DNA of 64,000 bases from Pythium myriotylum. Lineage: Eukaryota; Oomycota; Peronosporomycetes; Pythiales; Pythiaceae. Location: positions 1,054,001 to 1,118,000 of the forward strand of contig JALJCQ010000009.1 in NCBI GenBank assembly GCA_023091665.1. The letters run 5' to 3'. The notes beneath the pieces are model-generated. The model was given only the letters and a program-made list of their open reading frames with translations. It searched no databases and had not been told where the DNA came from. Position 1 is the stretch's first letter; every line of letters starts with the position of its first letter. The translations under genes and the position numbers were made by a program. Shown piece after piece: positions 50,652 to 62,563 of the stretch.

Positions 50652-52241
50652 GTCTAGGTTGGCTCTCCCCAGACGATCCCAAACAAAGTCACACTGACAT
50701 GGTTGGGCGCTAATCCTAAGAAAGTAATATTCATTCTTCACACTAGATCCCTCTACTGATCAGCGCACTGGCATGCTGTAGACAGATCACAGTGCTGAGT
50801 GATGTGGTAAAGTGGGTGAACTAAAGTGCGCGGAATGAAGCGCTGCTCTTTGGCATCTGCATCTCCCTCGTGATCAACTCGATGTTCTGGTCGTCGGCAA
50901 CCATTCGTCTAATCCGGCAGAGTGACTGACGACACAAACTGTGTCCACGTTACGATCCTGTGCAAATCCTCACCAATCGCCCCTTCCAGGAGGAGCCTCA
51001 TCGCCTCAGATCTCTCTGCATGTTATACGCAGGATGTTGTATCGCTGAGATGGCGATGTAATCGAGAAAAAACGAACACAAATCATGCGCAGTATGGCAG
51101 CGAGTCGCGGGTCGTTTGTCAGTGTGGACACGAAACCTTCTATGCACACAGCTTCCCATATGATACAATGCATCCTGTAGCATCGCTATCACGCGTAGAT
51201 CTTCCTCACGATTCGTTTCATCAGGTCGGGTATCTAAACTTCCTCTTGACCATAAATCTGCTCACAACTTCCTCCTCTCGTGCTCATCCTACCATCTTAC
51301 AGCTCACATTCGGTCACACTGACCTCGTCGGCGTTTCAACTTGGACCCACCACACGAGAAACCATAACAAGACGGCAAGGAAACTAGCCAAGCACGGCAC
51401 CCTGTCGAGCGAAGAGCCCTCCATCACCCAATTCCCAAGCCGGCCCCGCTGGCTTGTCGAATTTGCTTCATAACGACCTGAGTCCATGGTGGCCCTCACA
51501 AACCTCTCCGGTTGACATTTAGCAGGCTTACATGTACAAGCCCCAAAGCTATTAGGATTCACAGGATGAACTCAATAGACTTCAATTGCATCATCTTCAT
51601 CACATTCGGTCACACTGGGCTTGGTTTCAGCATTTTGCATTTTGCATTTTGCATTTTGCATTTTGCATTTTGCATTTTGCATTTTGCATTTTGCATTTTG
51701 CATTTTGCATTTTGCATTTTGCATTTTGCATTTTGCATTTTGCATTTTGCATTTTGCATTTTGCATTTTGCATTTTGCATTTTGCATTTTGCATTTTGCA
51801 TTTTGCATTTTGCATTTTGCATTTTGCATTTTGCATTTTGCATTTTGCATTTTGCATTTTGCATTTTGCATTTTGCATTTTGCATTTTGCATTTTGCATT
51901 TTGCTAGTTGTACAAGGCCTATGGATTCCTCAAGTAACGAGAACCCCTCGCCCTGCGGCTTCCTCAAGCTAACGGAGGCACGAGAAGTTCTCGCCCTGAA
52001 ACAATGGTCTGAACCAATGAAGTATAGCCTCTACTTACGTTAGATGCGGGTACGCACCGGATACAATAGCCATACCGCAGCTTCACTACCCATTCAACAG
52101 TCTCACGCACGCACCAATCTGATCGAAAGACCATCATGATAGAGGTAGTACGTTGTGTTCATTGAAGTGAGATGGGATGCACTAGAGACTGGACAACAGC
52201 GTCCACCGAATGTATGCCTTCTGTGCTTTCTATCCTCCGAC
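50652..52241. other. Spacer of array unit 1
   Basis: 1590 bp of non-genic sequence between convergent GWG genes, including the heptamer tract at 51631-51903. An open frame of ~180 codons (50922-51473) lacks an ATG start and a recognisable product. The same spacer recurs in every unit. Confidence 0.6.
51631..51903. repeat. CATTTTG heptamer tract, 39 copies
   Basis: Perfect tandem repeat of CATTTTG. Because seven is not a multiple of three and no frame has a stop, it creates long but spurious open frames on both strands. Confidence 0.97.
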
Positions 52242-52700
52242 TCAGCAGTAGAAGAGCCCACCGTAAGCGAGACCGAGGCCACACCCACCGCCCCACAAGC
52301 CCGCCCCAAACGCGTTCCAGTACCCCAACGGATACGCCCAGCCGCCCAGACCGCCACACGAGTACCCGAAACGGTACGGCCCGAAGCCGCCCCAACCGCC
52401 CCAGCCACCCCAGCCTCCCCACCCGAGACCTCCCCAGCCGCCGCCACCGACACCCAGTCCCAGTCCCCACTGTTCCTGGTGGGATGCCGTCGTGGTCACG
52501 TCGCTTGTCTTCATCTGGATGGGCTCGGTCGTCCCCGTCAGCACGATCCCGGCCGGGATGTCTGTCATCTTGGCCGCCTCGAACGCTTCGTCCGGCGTCG
52601 GGAGGCTCGCGACAGGAAGATTGGCGTCCGCTGCCCGGACGGTGTGGGCGACGCCCATGGCGAGACAGGCTGTCGTCGTGGCGAGAATAGAGAACTTCAT
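52242..52700 (-). CDS. Secreted GWG protein, type D
   Basis: 152 aa, standard orientation for the array, module with GLGWGG. Its 5' flank has GATCAC (near 52832), shared with unit 1, where units 3 onward have GGTCAC. Confidence 0.9.
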   Translation of the reverse strand: MKFSILATTTACLAMGVAHTVRAADANLPVASLPTPDEAFEAAKMTDIPAGIVLTGTTEPIQMKTSDVTTTASHQEQWGLGLGVGGGGWGGLGWGGWGGWGGWGGFGPYRFGYSCGGLGGWAYPLGYWNAFGAGLWGGGCGLGLAYGGLFYC

Positions 52701-53265
52701 GGTCGATGGAGCTTGGTCGTAGCAGTAGTAGTAGTAGTAGTGGCTGCTGAGGAGCTGGGAGACTTGCGTCTTGGGTCGCACGATGCGAAGTGAGTGAGTG
52801 AGTGAGCGATGAGCAAACGAGATTGTCGAGGATCACGGCCGAACACACTACACGCGCTGCCATGCCTGATCGTGTCCTTTCGAATCCGAACAATTTCACT
52901 CCGCCGATCGTTCGTGATTGATGGATCGCTCGACGGCATCAAGCCGCCGAACTCTCGGAAACGAAAATGCGCGTCGACGTCCGCGGAGTAGCTTTCCAGG
53001 ACTAGTCAATAGAGAGTCTAACACTAGAACAGAACCGTGAGCTTTCTTACACGCGCGCACTGATCCTCGGTTACGACCTTCATCTTTGCGAGCTCTAGGA
53101 CCTCTCTGGCGGCGAGGTCTCCGCCTTGGCCCCAGCCCCGACACAACTGACTCACTCCGCAATCTGCGACCGACTGGTTAACTACCCAAGGCCATCCTCC
53201 TACTCACCGACTCACCGACTCGCCAGAACGCATCTTCGCTTCTCTCGATCGCTACCCACCAAGTC
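52701..53265. promoter_or_regulatory. Shared divergent promoter, type D/type C
   Basis: 565 bp between the divergent ATGs of 52700 and 53266; same sequence elements as the other units. Confidence 0.65.
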
Positions 53266-53727
53266 ATGAAGATTACCACGGTCGCGGCACTGGCTACCTG
53301 CCTTCTCGTTGGACTCGCGAATGGAGCTGACGTCGCCACGAGTGGCAGCGAAAACATCCGGAAGGTCATCACTCCTCAAGAAGCGTTCGAGGCGGCCAAG
53401 ATGACAGACATCCCGGCCGGGATCGTGCTGACGGGGACGACCGAGCCCATCCAGATGAAGACAAGCGACGTGACCACGACGGCATCCCACCAGGAACAGT
53501 GGGGACTGGGACTGGGTGTCGGTGGCGGCGGCTGGGGAGGTCTCGGGTGGGGAGGCTGGGGAGGCTGGGGCGGTTGGGGCGGCTTCGGGCCGTACCGTTT
53601 CGGGTACTCGTGTGGCGGTCTGGGCGGCTGGGCGTATCCGTTGGGGTACTGGAACGCGTTTGGGGCGGGCTTGTGGGGCGGTGGATGTGGCCTCGGTCTC
53701 GCTTACGGTGGGCTCTTCTACTGCTGA
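53266..53727 (+). CDS. Secreted GWG protein, type C
   Basis: 153 aa beginning MKITTVAALATCLLVGLANG. The only plus-strand type C gene with GLGWGG; it matches its own minus-strand partner (52242) at this site, suggesting within-pair gene conversion. Confidence 0.9.
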   Translation: MKITTVAALATCLLVGLANGADVATSGSENIRKVITPQEAFEAAKMTDIPAGIVLTGTTEPIQMKTSDVTTTASHQEQWGLGLGVGGGGWGGLGWGGWGGWGGWGGFGPYRFGYSCGGLGGWAYPLGYWNAFGAGLWGGGCGLGLAYGGLFYC

Positions 53728-55303
53728 GTCTAGGTTGGCTCTCCCCAGACGATCCCAAACAAAGTCACACTGACATGGTTGGGCGCTAATCCTAAGAAAG
53801 TAATATTCATTCTTCACACTAGATCCCTCTACTGATCAGCGCACTGGCATGCTGTAGACAGATCACAGTGCTGAGTGATGTGGTAAAGTGGGTGAACTAA
53901 AGTGCGCGGAATGAAGCGCTGCTCTTTGGCATCTGCATCTCCCTCGTGATCAACTCGATGTTCTGGTCGTCGGCAACCATTCGTCTAATCCGGCAGAGTG
54001 ACTGACGACACAAACTGTGTCCACGTTACGATCCTGTGCAAATCCTCACCAATCGCCCCTTCCAGGAGGAGCCTCATCGCCTCAGATCTCTCTGCATGTT
54101 ATACGCAGGATGTTGTATCGCTGAGATGGCGATGTAATCGAGAAAAAACGAACACAAATCATGCGCAGTATGGCAGCGAGTCGCGGGTCGTTTGTCAGTG
54201 TGGACACGAAACCTTCTATGCACACAGCTTCCCATATGATACAATGCATCCTGTAGCATCGCTATCACGCGTAGATCTTCCTCACGATTCGTTTCATCAG
54301 GTCGGGTATCTAAACTTCCTCTTGACCATAAATCTGCTCACAACTTCCTCCTCTCGTGCTCATCCTACCATCTTACAGCTCACATTCGGTCACACTGACC
54401 TCGTCGGCGTTTCAACTTGGACCCACCACACGAGAAACCATAACAAGACGGCAAGGAAACTAGCCAAGCACGGCACCCTGTCGAGCGAAGAGCCCTCCAT
54501 CACCCAATTCCCAAGCCGGCCCCGCTGGCTTGTCGAATTTGCTTCATAACGACCTGAGTCCATGGTGGCCCTCACAAACCTCTCCGGTTGACATTTAGCA
54601 GGCTTACATGTACAAGCCCCAAAGCTATTAGGATTCACAGGATGAACTCAATAGACTTCAATTGCATCATCTTCATCACATTCGGTCACACTGGGCTTGG
54701 TTTCAGCATTTTGCATTTTGCATTTTGCATTTTGCATTTTGCATTTTGCATTTTGCATTTTGCATTTTGCATTTTGCATTTTGCATTTTGCATTTTGCAT
54801 TTTGCATTTTGCATTTTGCATTTTGCATTTTGCATTTTGCATTTTGCATTTTGCATTTTGCATTTTGCATTTTGCATTTTGCATTTTGCATTTTGCATTT
54901 TGCATTTTGCATTTTGCATTTTGCATTTTGCATTTTGCATTTTGCATTTTGCATTTTGCATTTTGCTAGTTGTACAAGGCCTATGGATTCCTCAAGTAAC
55001 GAGAACCCCTCGCCCTGCGGCTTCCTCAAGCTAACGGAGGCACGAGAAGTTCTCGCCCTGAAACAATGGTCTGAACCAATGAAGTATAGCCTCTACTTAC
55101 GTTAGATGCGGGTACGCACCGGATACAATAGCCATACCGCAGCTTCACTACCCATTCAACAGTCTCACGCACGCACCAATCTGATCGAAAGACCATCATG
55201 ATAGAGGTAGTACGTTGTGTTCATTGAAGTGAGATGGGATGCACTAGAGACTGGACAACAGCGTCCACCGAATGTATGCCTTCTGTGCTTTCTATCCTCC
55301 GAC
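53728..55303. other. Spacer of array unit 2
   Basis: As in unit 1, with a 37-copy heptamer tract. No supported gene. Confidence 0.6.
54707..54965. repeat. CATTTTG heptamer tract, 37 copies
   Basis: Perfect 7-bp repeat, two copies shorter than unit 1. Confidence 0.97.
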
Positions 55304-55762
55304 TCAGCAGTAGAAGAGCCCACCGTAAGCGAGACCGAGGCCACACCCACCGCCCCACAAGCCCGCCCCAAACGCGTTCCAGTACCCCAACGGATACGCC
55401 CAGCCGCCCAGACCGCCACACGAGTACCCGAAACGGTACGGCCCGAAGCCGCCCCAACCGCCCCAGCCACCCCAGCCTCCCCACCCGAGACCTCCCCAGC
55501 CGCCGCCACCGACACCCAGTCCCAGTCCCCACTGTTCCTGGTGGGATGCCGTCGTGGTCACGTCGCTTGTCTTCATCTGGATGGGCTCGGTCGTCCCCGT
55601 CAGCACGATCCCGGCCGGGATGTCTGTCATCTTGGCCGCCTCGAACGCTTCGTCCGGCGTCGGGAGGCTCGCGACAGGAAGATTGGCGTCCGCTGCCCGG
55701 ACGGTGTGGGCGACGCCCATGGCGAGACAGGCTGTCGTCGTGGCGAGAATAGAGAACTTCAT
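55304..55762 (-). CDS. Secreted GWG protein, type D
   Basis: 152 aa, identical in protein to 52242-52700. The flank carries GGTCAC. Confidence 0.9.
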   Translation of the reverse strand: MKFSILATTTACLAMGVAHTVRAADANLPVASLPTPDEAFEAAKMTDIPAGIVLTGTTEPIQMKTSDVTTTASHQEQWGLGLGVGGGGWGGLGWGGWGGWGGWGGFGPYRFGYSCGGLGGWAYPLGYWNAFGAGLWGGGCGLGLAYGGLFYC

Positions 55763-56327
55763 GGTCGATGGAGCTTGGTCGTAGCAGTAGTAGTAGTAGT
55801 AGTGGCTGCTGAGGAGCTGGGAGACTTGCGTCTTGGGTCGCACGATGCGAAGTGAGTGAGTGAGTGAGCGATGAGCAAACGAGATTGTCGAGGGTCACGG
55901 CCGAACACACTACACGCGCTGCCATGCCTGATCGTGTCCTTTCGAATCCGAACAATTTCACTCCGCCGATCGTTCGTGATTGATGGATCGCTCGACGGCA
56001 TCAAGCCGCCGAACTCTCGGAAACGAAAATGCGCGTCGACGTCCGCGGAGTAGCTTTCCAGGACTAGTCAATAGAGAGTCTAACACTAGAACAGAACCGT
56101 GAGCTTTCTTACACGCGCGCACTGATCCTCGGTTACGACCTTCATCTTTGCGAGCTCTAGGACCTCTCTGGCGGCGAGGTCTCCGCCTTGGCCCCAGCCC
56201 CGACACAACTGACTCACTCCGCAATCTGCGACCGACTGGTTAACTACCCAAGGCCATCCTCCTACTCACCGACTCACCGACTCGCCAGAACGCATCTTCG
56301 CTTCTCTCGATCGCTACCCACCAAGTC
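55763..56327. promoter_or_regulatory. Shared divergent promoter, type D/type C
   Basis: 565 bp, unit 3. Confidence 0.65.
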
Positions 56328-56789
56328 ATGAAGATTACCACGGTCGCGGCACTGGCTACCTGCCTTCTCGTTGGACTCGCGAATGGAGCTGACGTCGCCA
56401 CGAGTGGCAGCGAAAACATCCGGAAGGTCATCACTCCTCAAGAAGCGTTCGAGGCGGCCAAGATGACAGACATCCCGGCCGGGATCGTGCTGACGGGGAC
56501 GACCGAGCCCATCCAGATGAAGACAAGCGACGTGACCACGACGGCATCCCACCAGGAACAGTGGGGACTGGGACTGGGTGTCGGTGGCGGCGGCTGGGGA
56601 GGTCTCAGGTGGGGAGGCTGGGGAGGCTGGGGCGGTTGGGGCGGCTTCGGGCCGTACCGTTTCGGGTACTCGTGTGGCGGTCTGGGCGGCTGGGCGTATC
56701 CGTTGGGGTACTGGAACGCGTTTGGGGCGGGCTTGTGGGGCGGTGGATGTGGCCTCGGTCTCGCTTACGGTGGGCTCTTCTACTGCTGA
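56328..56789 (+). CDS. Secreted GWG protein, type C
   Basis: 153 aa, module with GLRWGG, so it differs from its partner at 55304 (GLGWGG). Confidence 0.9.
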   Translation: MKITTVAALATCLLVGLANGADVATSGSENIRKVITPQEAFEAAKMTDIPAGIVLTGTTEPIQMKTSDVTTTASHQEQWGLGLGVGGGGWGGLRWGGWGGWGGWGGFGPYRFGYSCGGLGGWAYPLGYWNAFGAGLWGGGCGLGLAYGGLFYC

Positions 56790-58204
56790 GTCTAGGTTGG
56801 CTCTCCCCAGACGATCCCAAACAAAGTCACACTGACATGGTTGGGCGCTAATCCTAAGAAAGTAATATTCATTCTTCACACTAGATCCCTCTACTGATCA
56901 GCGCACTGGCATGCTGTAGACAGATCACAGTGCTGAGTGATGTGGTAAAGTGGGTGAACTAAAGTGCGCGGAATGAAGCGCTGCTCTTTGGCATCTGCAT
57001 CTCCCTCGTGATCAACTCGATGTTCTGGTCGTCGGCAACCATTCGTCTAATCCGGCAGAGTGACTGACGACACAAACTGTGTCCACGTTACGATCCTGTG
57101 CAAATCCTCACCAATCGCCCCTTCCAGGAGGAGCCTCATCGCCTCAGATCTCTCTGCATGTTATACGCAGGATGTTGTATCGCTGAGATGGCGATGTAAT
57201 CGAGAAAAAACGAACACAAATCATGCGCAGTATGGCAGCGAGTCGCGGGTCGTTTGTCAGTGTGGACACGAAACCTTCTATGCACACAGCTTCCCATATG
57301 ATACAATGCATCCTGTAGCATCGCTATCACGCGTAGATCTTCCTCACGATTCGTTTCATCAGGTCGGGTATCTAAACTTCCTCTTGACCATAAATCTGCT
57401 CACAACTTCCTCCTCTCGTGCTCATCCTACCATCTTACAGCTCACATTCGGTCACACTGACCTCGTCGGCGTTTCAACTTGGACCCACCACACGAGAAAC
57501 CATAACAAGACGGCAAGGAAACTAGCCAAGCACGGCACCCTGTCGAGCGAAGAGCCCTCCATCACCCAATTCCCAAGCCGGCCCCGCTGGCTTGTCGAAT
57601 TTGCTTCATAACGACCTGAGTCCATGGTGGCCCTCACAAACCTCTCCGGTTGACATTTAGCAGGCTTACATGTACAAGCCCCAAAGCTATTAGGATTCAC
57701 AGGATGAACTCAATAGACTTCAATTGCATCATCTTCATCACATTCGGTCACACTGGGCTTGGTTTCAGCATTTTGCATTTTGCATTTTGCATTTTGCATT
57801 TTGCATTTTGCATTTTGCATTTTGCATTTTGCATTTTGCATTTTGCATTTTGCATTTTGCATTTTGCTAGTTGTACAAGGCCTATGGATTCCTCAAGTAA
57901 CGAGAACCCCTCGCCCTGCGGCTTCCTCAAGCTAACGGAGGCACGAGAAGTTCTCGCCCTGAAACAATGGTCTGAACCAATGAAGTATAGCCTCTACTTA
58001 CGTTAGATGCGGGTACGCACCGGATACAATAGCCATACCGCAGCTTCACTACCCATTCAACAGTCTCACGCACGCACCAATCTGATCGAAAGACCATCAT
58101 GATAGAGGTAGTACGTTGTGTTCATTGAAGTGAGATGGGATGCACTAGAGACTGGACAACAGCGTCCACCGAATGTATGCCTTCTGTGCTTTCTATCCTC
58201 CGAC
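56790..58204. other. Spacer of array unit 3
   Basis: Shorter than units 1-2 only because of the 14-copy heptamer tract; otherwise the same sequence. Confidence 0.6.
57769..57866. repeat. CATTTTG heptamer tract, 14 copies
   Basis: Perfect 7-bp repeat. Confidence 0.97.
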
Positions 58205-58663
58205 TCAGCAGTAGAAGAGCCCACCGTAAGCGAGACCGAGGCCACACCCACCGCCCCACAAGCCCGCCCCAAACGCGTTCCAGTACCCCAACGGATACGC
58301 CCAGCCGCCCAGACCGCCACACGAGTACCCGAAACGGTACGGCCCGAAGCCGCCCCAACCGCCCCAGCCACCCCAGCCTCCCCACCCGAGACCTCCCCAG
58401 CCGCCGCCACCGACACCCAGTCCCAGTCCCCACTGTTCCTGGTGGGATGCCGTCGTGGTCACGTCGCTTGTCTTCATCTGGATGGGCTCGGTCGTCCCCG
58501 TCAGCACGATCCCGGCCGGGATGTCTGTCATCTTGGCCGCCTCGAACGCTTCGTCCGGCGTCGGGAGGCTCGCGACAGGAAGATTGGCGTCCGCTGCCCG
58601 GACGGTGTGGGCGACGCCCATGGCGAGACAGGCTGTCGTCGTGGCGAGAATAGAGAACTTCAT
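58205..58663 (-). CDS. Secreted GWG protein, type D
   Basis: 152 aa, same protein as 55304-55762. Confidence 0.9.
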   Translation of the reverse strand: MKFSILATTTACLAMGVAHTVRAADANLPVASLPTPDEAFEAAKMTDIPAGIVLTGTTEPIQMKTSDVTTTASHQEQWGLGLGVGGGGWGGLGWGGWGGWGGWGGFGPYRFGYSCGGLGGWAYPLGYWNAFGAGLWGGGCGLGLAYGGLFYC

Positions 58664-59228
58664 GGTCGATGGAGCTTGGTCGTAGCAGTAGTAGTAGTAG
58701 TAGTGGCTGCTGAGGAGCTGGGAGACTTGCGTCTTGGGTCGCACGATGCGAAGTGAGTGAGTGAGTGAGCGATGAGCAAACGAGATTGTCGAGGGTCACG
58801 GCCGAACACACTACACGCGCTGCCATGCCTGATCGTGTCCTTTCGAATCCGAACAATTTCACTCCGCCGATCGTTCGTGATTGATGGATCGCTCGACGGC
58901 ATCAAGCCGCCGAACTCTCGGAAACGAAAATGCGCGTCGACGTCCGCGGAGTAGCTTTCCAGGACTAGTCAATAGAGAGTCTAACACTAGAACAGAACCG
59001 TGAGCTTTCTTACACGCGCGCACTGATCCTCGGTTACGACCTTCATCTTTGCGAGCTCTAGGACCTCTCTGGCGGCGAGGTCTCCGCCTTGGCCCCAGCC
59101 CCGACACAACTGACTCACTCCGCAATCTGCGACCGACTGGTTAACTACCCAAGGCCATCCTCCTACTCACCGACTCACCGACTCGCCAGAACGCATCTTC
59201 GCTTCTCTCGATCGCTACCCACCAAGTC
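58664..59228. promoter_or_regulatory. Shared divergent promoter, type D/type C
   Basis: 565 bp, unit 4. Confidence 0.65.
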
Positions 59229-59690
59229 ATGAAGATTACCACGGTCGCGGCACTGGCTACCTGCCTTCTCGTTGGACTCGCGAATGGAGCTGACGTCGCC
59301 ACGAGTGGCAGCGAAAACATCCGGAAGGTCATCACTCCTCAAGAAGCGTTCGAGGCGGCCAAGATGACAGACATCCCGGCCGGGATCGTGCTGACGGGGA
59401 CGACCGAGCCCATCCAGATGAAGACAAGCGACGTGACCACGACGGCATCCCACCAGGAACAGTGGGGACTGGGACTGGGTGTCGGTGGCGGCGGCTGGGG
59501 AGGTCTCAGGTGGGGAGGCTGGGGAGGCTGGGGCGGTTGGGGCGGCTTCGGGCCGTACCGTTTCGGGTACTCGTGTGGCGGTCTGGGCGGCTGGGCGTAT
59601 CCGTTGGGGTACTGGAACGCGTTTGGGGCGGGCTTGTGGGGCGGTGGATGTGGCCTCGGTCTCGCTTACGGTGGGCTCTTCTACTGCTGA
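59229..59690 (+). CDS. Secreted GWG protein, type C
   Basis: 153 aa, GLRWGG form, same protein as 56328-56789. Confidence 0.9.
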   Translation: MKITTVAALATCLLVGLANGADVATSGSENIRKVITPQEAFEAAKMTDIPAGIVLTGTTEPIQMKTSDVTTTASHQEQWGLGLGVGGGGWGGLRWGGWGGWGGWGGFGPYRFGYSCGGLGGWAYPLGYWNAFGAGLWGGGCGLGLAYGGLFYC

Positions 59691-61077
59691 GTCTAGGTTG
59701 GCTCTCCCCAGACGATCCCAAACAAAGTCACACTGACATGGTTGGGCGCTAATCCTAAGAAAGTAATATTCATTCTTCACACTAGATCCCTCTACTGATC
59801 AGCGCACTGGCATGCTGTAGACAGATCACAGTGCTGAGTGATGTGGTAAAGTGGGTGAACTAAAGTGCGCGGAATGAAGCGCTGCTCTTTGGCATCTGCA
59901 TCTCCCTCGTGATCAACTCGATGTTCTGGTCGTCGGCAACCATTCGTCTAATCCGGCAGAGTGACTGACGACACAAACTGTGTCCACGTTACGATCCTGT
60001 GCAAATCCTCACCAATCGCCCCTTCCAGGAGGAGCCTCATCGCCTCAGATCTCTCTGCATGTTATACGCAGGATGTTGTATCGCTGAGATGGCGATGTAA
60101 TCGAGAAAAAACGAACACAAATCATGCGCAGTATGGCAGCGAGTCGCGGGTCGTTTGTCAGTGTGGACACGAAACCTTCTATGCACACAGCTTCCCATAT
60201 GATACAATGCATCCTGTAGCATCGCTATCACGCGTAGATCTTCCTCACGATTCGTTTCATCAGGTCGGGTATCTAAACTTCCTCTTGACCATAAATCTGC
60301 TCACAACTTCCTCCTCTCGTGCTCATCCTACCATCTTACAGCTCACATTCGGTCACACTGACCTCGTCGGCGTTTCAACTTGGACCCACCACACGAGAAA
60401 CCATAACAAGACGGCAAGGAAACTAGCCAAGCACGGCACCCTGTCGAGCGAAGAGCCCTCCATCACCCAATTCCCAAGCCGGCCCCGCTGGCTTGTCGAA
60501 TTTGCTTCATAACGACCTGAGTCCATGGTGGCCCTCACAAACCTCTCCGGTTGACATTTAGCAGGCTTACATGTACAAGCCCCAAAGCTATTAGGATTCA
60601 CAGGATGAACTCAATAGACTTCAATTGCATCATCTTCATCACATTCGGTCACACTGGGCTTGGTTTCAGCATTTTGCATTTTGCATTTTGCATTTTGCAT
60701 TTTGCATTTTGCATTTTGCATTTTGCATTTTGCATTTTGCTAGTTGTACAAGGCCTATGGATTCCTCAAGTAACGAGAACCCCTCGCCCTGCGGCTTCCT
60801 CAAGCTAACGGAGGCACGAGAAGTTCTCGCCCTGAAACAATGGTCTGAACCAATGAAGTATAGCCTCTACTTACGTTAGATGCGGGTACGCACCGGATAC
60901 AATAGCCATACCGCAGCTTCACTACCCATTCAACAGTCTCACGCACGCACCAATCTGATCGAAAGACCATCATGATAGAGGTAGTACGTTGTGTTCATTG
61001 AAGTGAGATGGGATGCACTAGAGACTGGACAACAGCGTCCACCGAATGTATGCCTTCTGTGCTTTCTATCCTCCGAC
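59691..61077. other. Spacer of array unit 4
   Basis: Same spacer with the shortest heptamer tract (10 copies). No gene supported. Confidence 0.6.
60670..60739. repeat. CATTTTG heptamer tract, 10 copies
   Basis: Perfect 7-bp repeat. Confidence 0.97.
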
Positions 61078-61536
61078 TCAGCAGTAGAAGAGCCCACCGT
61101 AAGCGAGACCGAGGCCACACCCACCGCCCCACAAGCCCGCCCCAAACGCGTTCCAGTACCCCAACGGATACGCCCAGCCGCCCAGACCGCCACACGAGTA
61201 CCCGAAACGGTACGGCCCGAAGCCGCCCCAACCGCCCCAGCCACCCCAGCCTCCCCACCCGAGACCTCCCCAGCCGCCGCCACCGACACCCAGTCCCAGT
61301 CCCCACTGTTCCTGGTGGGATGCCGTCGTGGTCACGTCGCTTGTCTTCATCTGGATGGGCTCGGTCGTCCCCGTCAGCACGATCCCGGCCGGGATGTCTG
61401 TCATCTTGGCCGCCTCGAACGCTTCGTCCGGCGTCGGGAGGCTCGCGACAGGAAGATTGGCGTCCGCTGCCCGGACGGTGTGGGCGACGCCCATGGCGAG
61501 ACAGGCTGTCGTCGTGGCGAGAATAGAGAACTTCAT
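61078..61536 (-). CDS. Secreted GWG protein, type D
   Basis: 152 aa, same protein as the other minus-strand array copies. Confidence 0.9.
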   Translation of the reverse strand: MKFSILATTTACLAMGVAHTVRAADANLPVASLPTPDEAFEAAKMTDIPAGIVLTGTTEPIQMKTSDVTTTASHQEQWGLGLGVGGGGWGGLGWGGWGGWGGWGGFGPYRFGYSCGGLGGWAYPLGYWNAFGAGLWGGGCGLGLAYGGLFYC

Positions 61537-62101
61537 GGTCGATGGAGCTTGGTCGTAGCAGTAGTAGTAGTAGTAGTGGCTGCTGAGGAGCTGGGAGACT
61601 TGCGTCTTGGGTCGCACGATGCGAAGTGAGTGAGTGAGTGAGCGATGAGCAAACGAGATTGTCGAGGGTCACGGCCGAACACACTACACGCGCTGCCATG
61701 CCTGATCGTGTCCTTTCGAATCCGAACAATTTCACTCCGCCGATCGTTCGTGATTGATGGATCGCTCGACGGCATCAAGCCGCCGAACTCTCGGAAACGA
61801 AAATGCGCGTCGACGTCCGCGGAGTAGCTTTCCAGGACTAGTCAATAGAGAGTCTAACACTAGAACAGAACCGTGAGCTTTCTTACACGCGCGCACTGAT
61901 CCTCGGTTACGACCTTCATCTTTGCGAGCTCTAGGACCTCTCTGGCGGCGAGGTCTCCGCCTTGGCCCCAGCCCCGACACAACTGACTCACTCCGCAATC
62001 TGCGACCGACTGGTTAACTACCCAAGGCCATCCTCCTACTCACCGACTCACCGACTCGCCAGAACGCATCTTCGCTTCTCTCGATCGCTACCCACCAAGT
62101 C
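61537..62101. promoter_or_regulatory. Shared divergent promoter, type D/type C
   Basis: 565 bp, unit 5. Confidence 0.65.
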
Positions 62102-62563
62102 ATGAAGATTACCACGGTCGCGGCACTGGCTACCTGCCTTCTCGTTGGACTCGCGAATGGAGCTGACGTCGCCACGAGTGGCAGCGAAAACATCCGGAAG
62201 GTCATCACTCCTCAAGAAGCGTTCGAGGCGGCCAAGATGACAGACATCCCGGCCGGGATCGTGCTGACGGGGACGACCGAGCCCATCCAGATGAAGACAA
62301 GCGACGTGACCACGACGGCATCCCACCAGGAACAGTGGGGACTGGGACTGGGTGTCGGTGGCGGCGGCTGGGGAGGTCTCAGGTGGGGAGGCTGGGGAGG
62401 CTGGGGCGGTTGGGGCGGCTTCGGGCCGTACCGTTTCGGGTACTCGTGTGGCGGTCTGGGCGGCTGGGCGTATCCGTTGGGGTACTGGAACGCGTTTGGG
62501 GCGGGCTTGTGGGGCGGTGGATGTGGCCTCGGTCTCGCTTACGGTGGGCTCTTCTACTGCTGA
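62102..62563 (+). CDS. Secreted GWG protein, type C
   Basis: 153 aa, GLRWGG form. Confidence 0.9.
   Translation: MKITTVAALATCLLVGLANGADVATSGSENIRKVITPQEAFEAAKMTDIPAGIVLTGTTEPIQMKTSDVTTTASHQEQWGLGLGVGGGGWGGLRWGGWGGWGGWGGFGPYRFGYSCGGLGGWAYPLGYWNAFGAGLWGGGCGLGLAYGGLFYC

Noticed and set aside
50922..51473. ~180-codon open frame in the array spacer, repeated in each unit
   Set aside because: It begins with GTG, has no ATG near its start, no recognisable domain, and identical copies are expected from unit duplication alone.
51631..51903. Heptamer tract considered as telomeric repeat
   Set aside because: CATTTTG is not a permutation of TTTAGGG, and the tract is internal to a repeated unit.
51512..51972. 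Long open frames over the heptamer tract (repeating FCILHFA or KCKMQNA)
   Set aside because: A 7-bp repeat without a stop opens all frames on both strands; there is no coding signal beyond the repeat.
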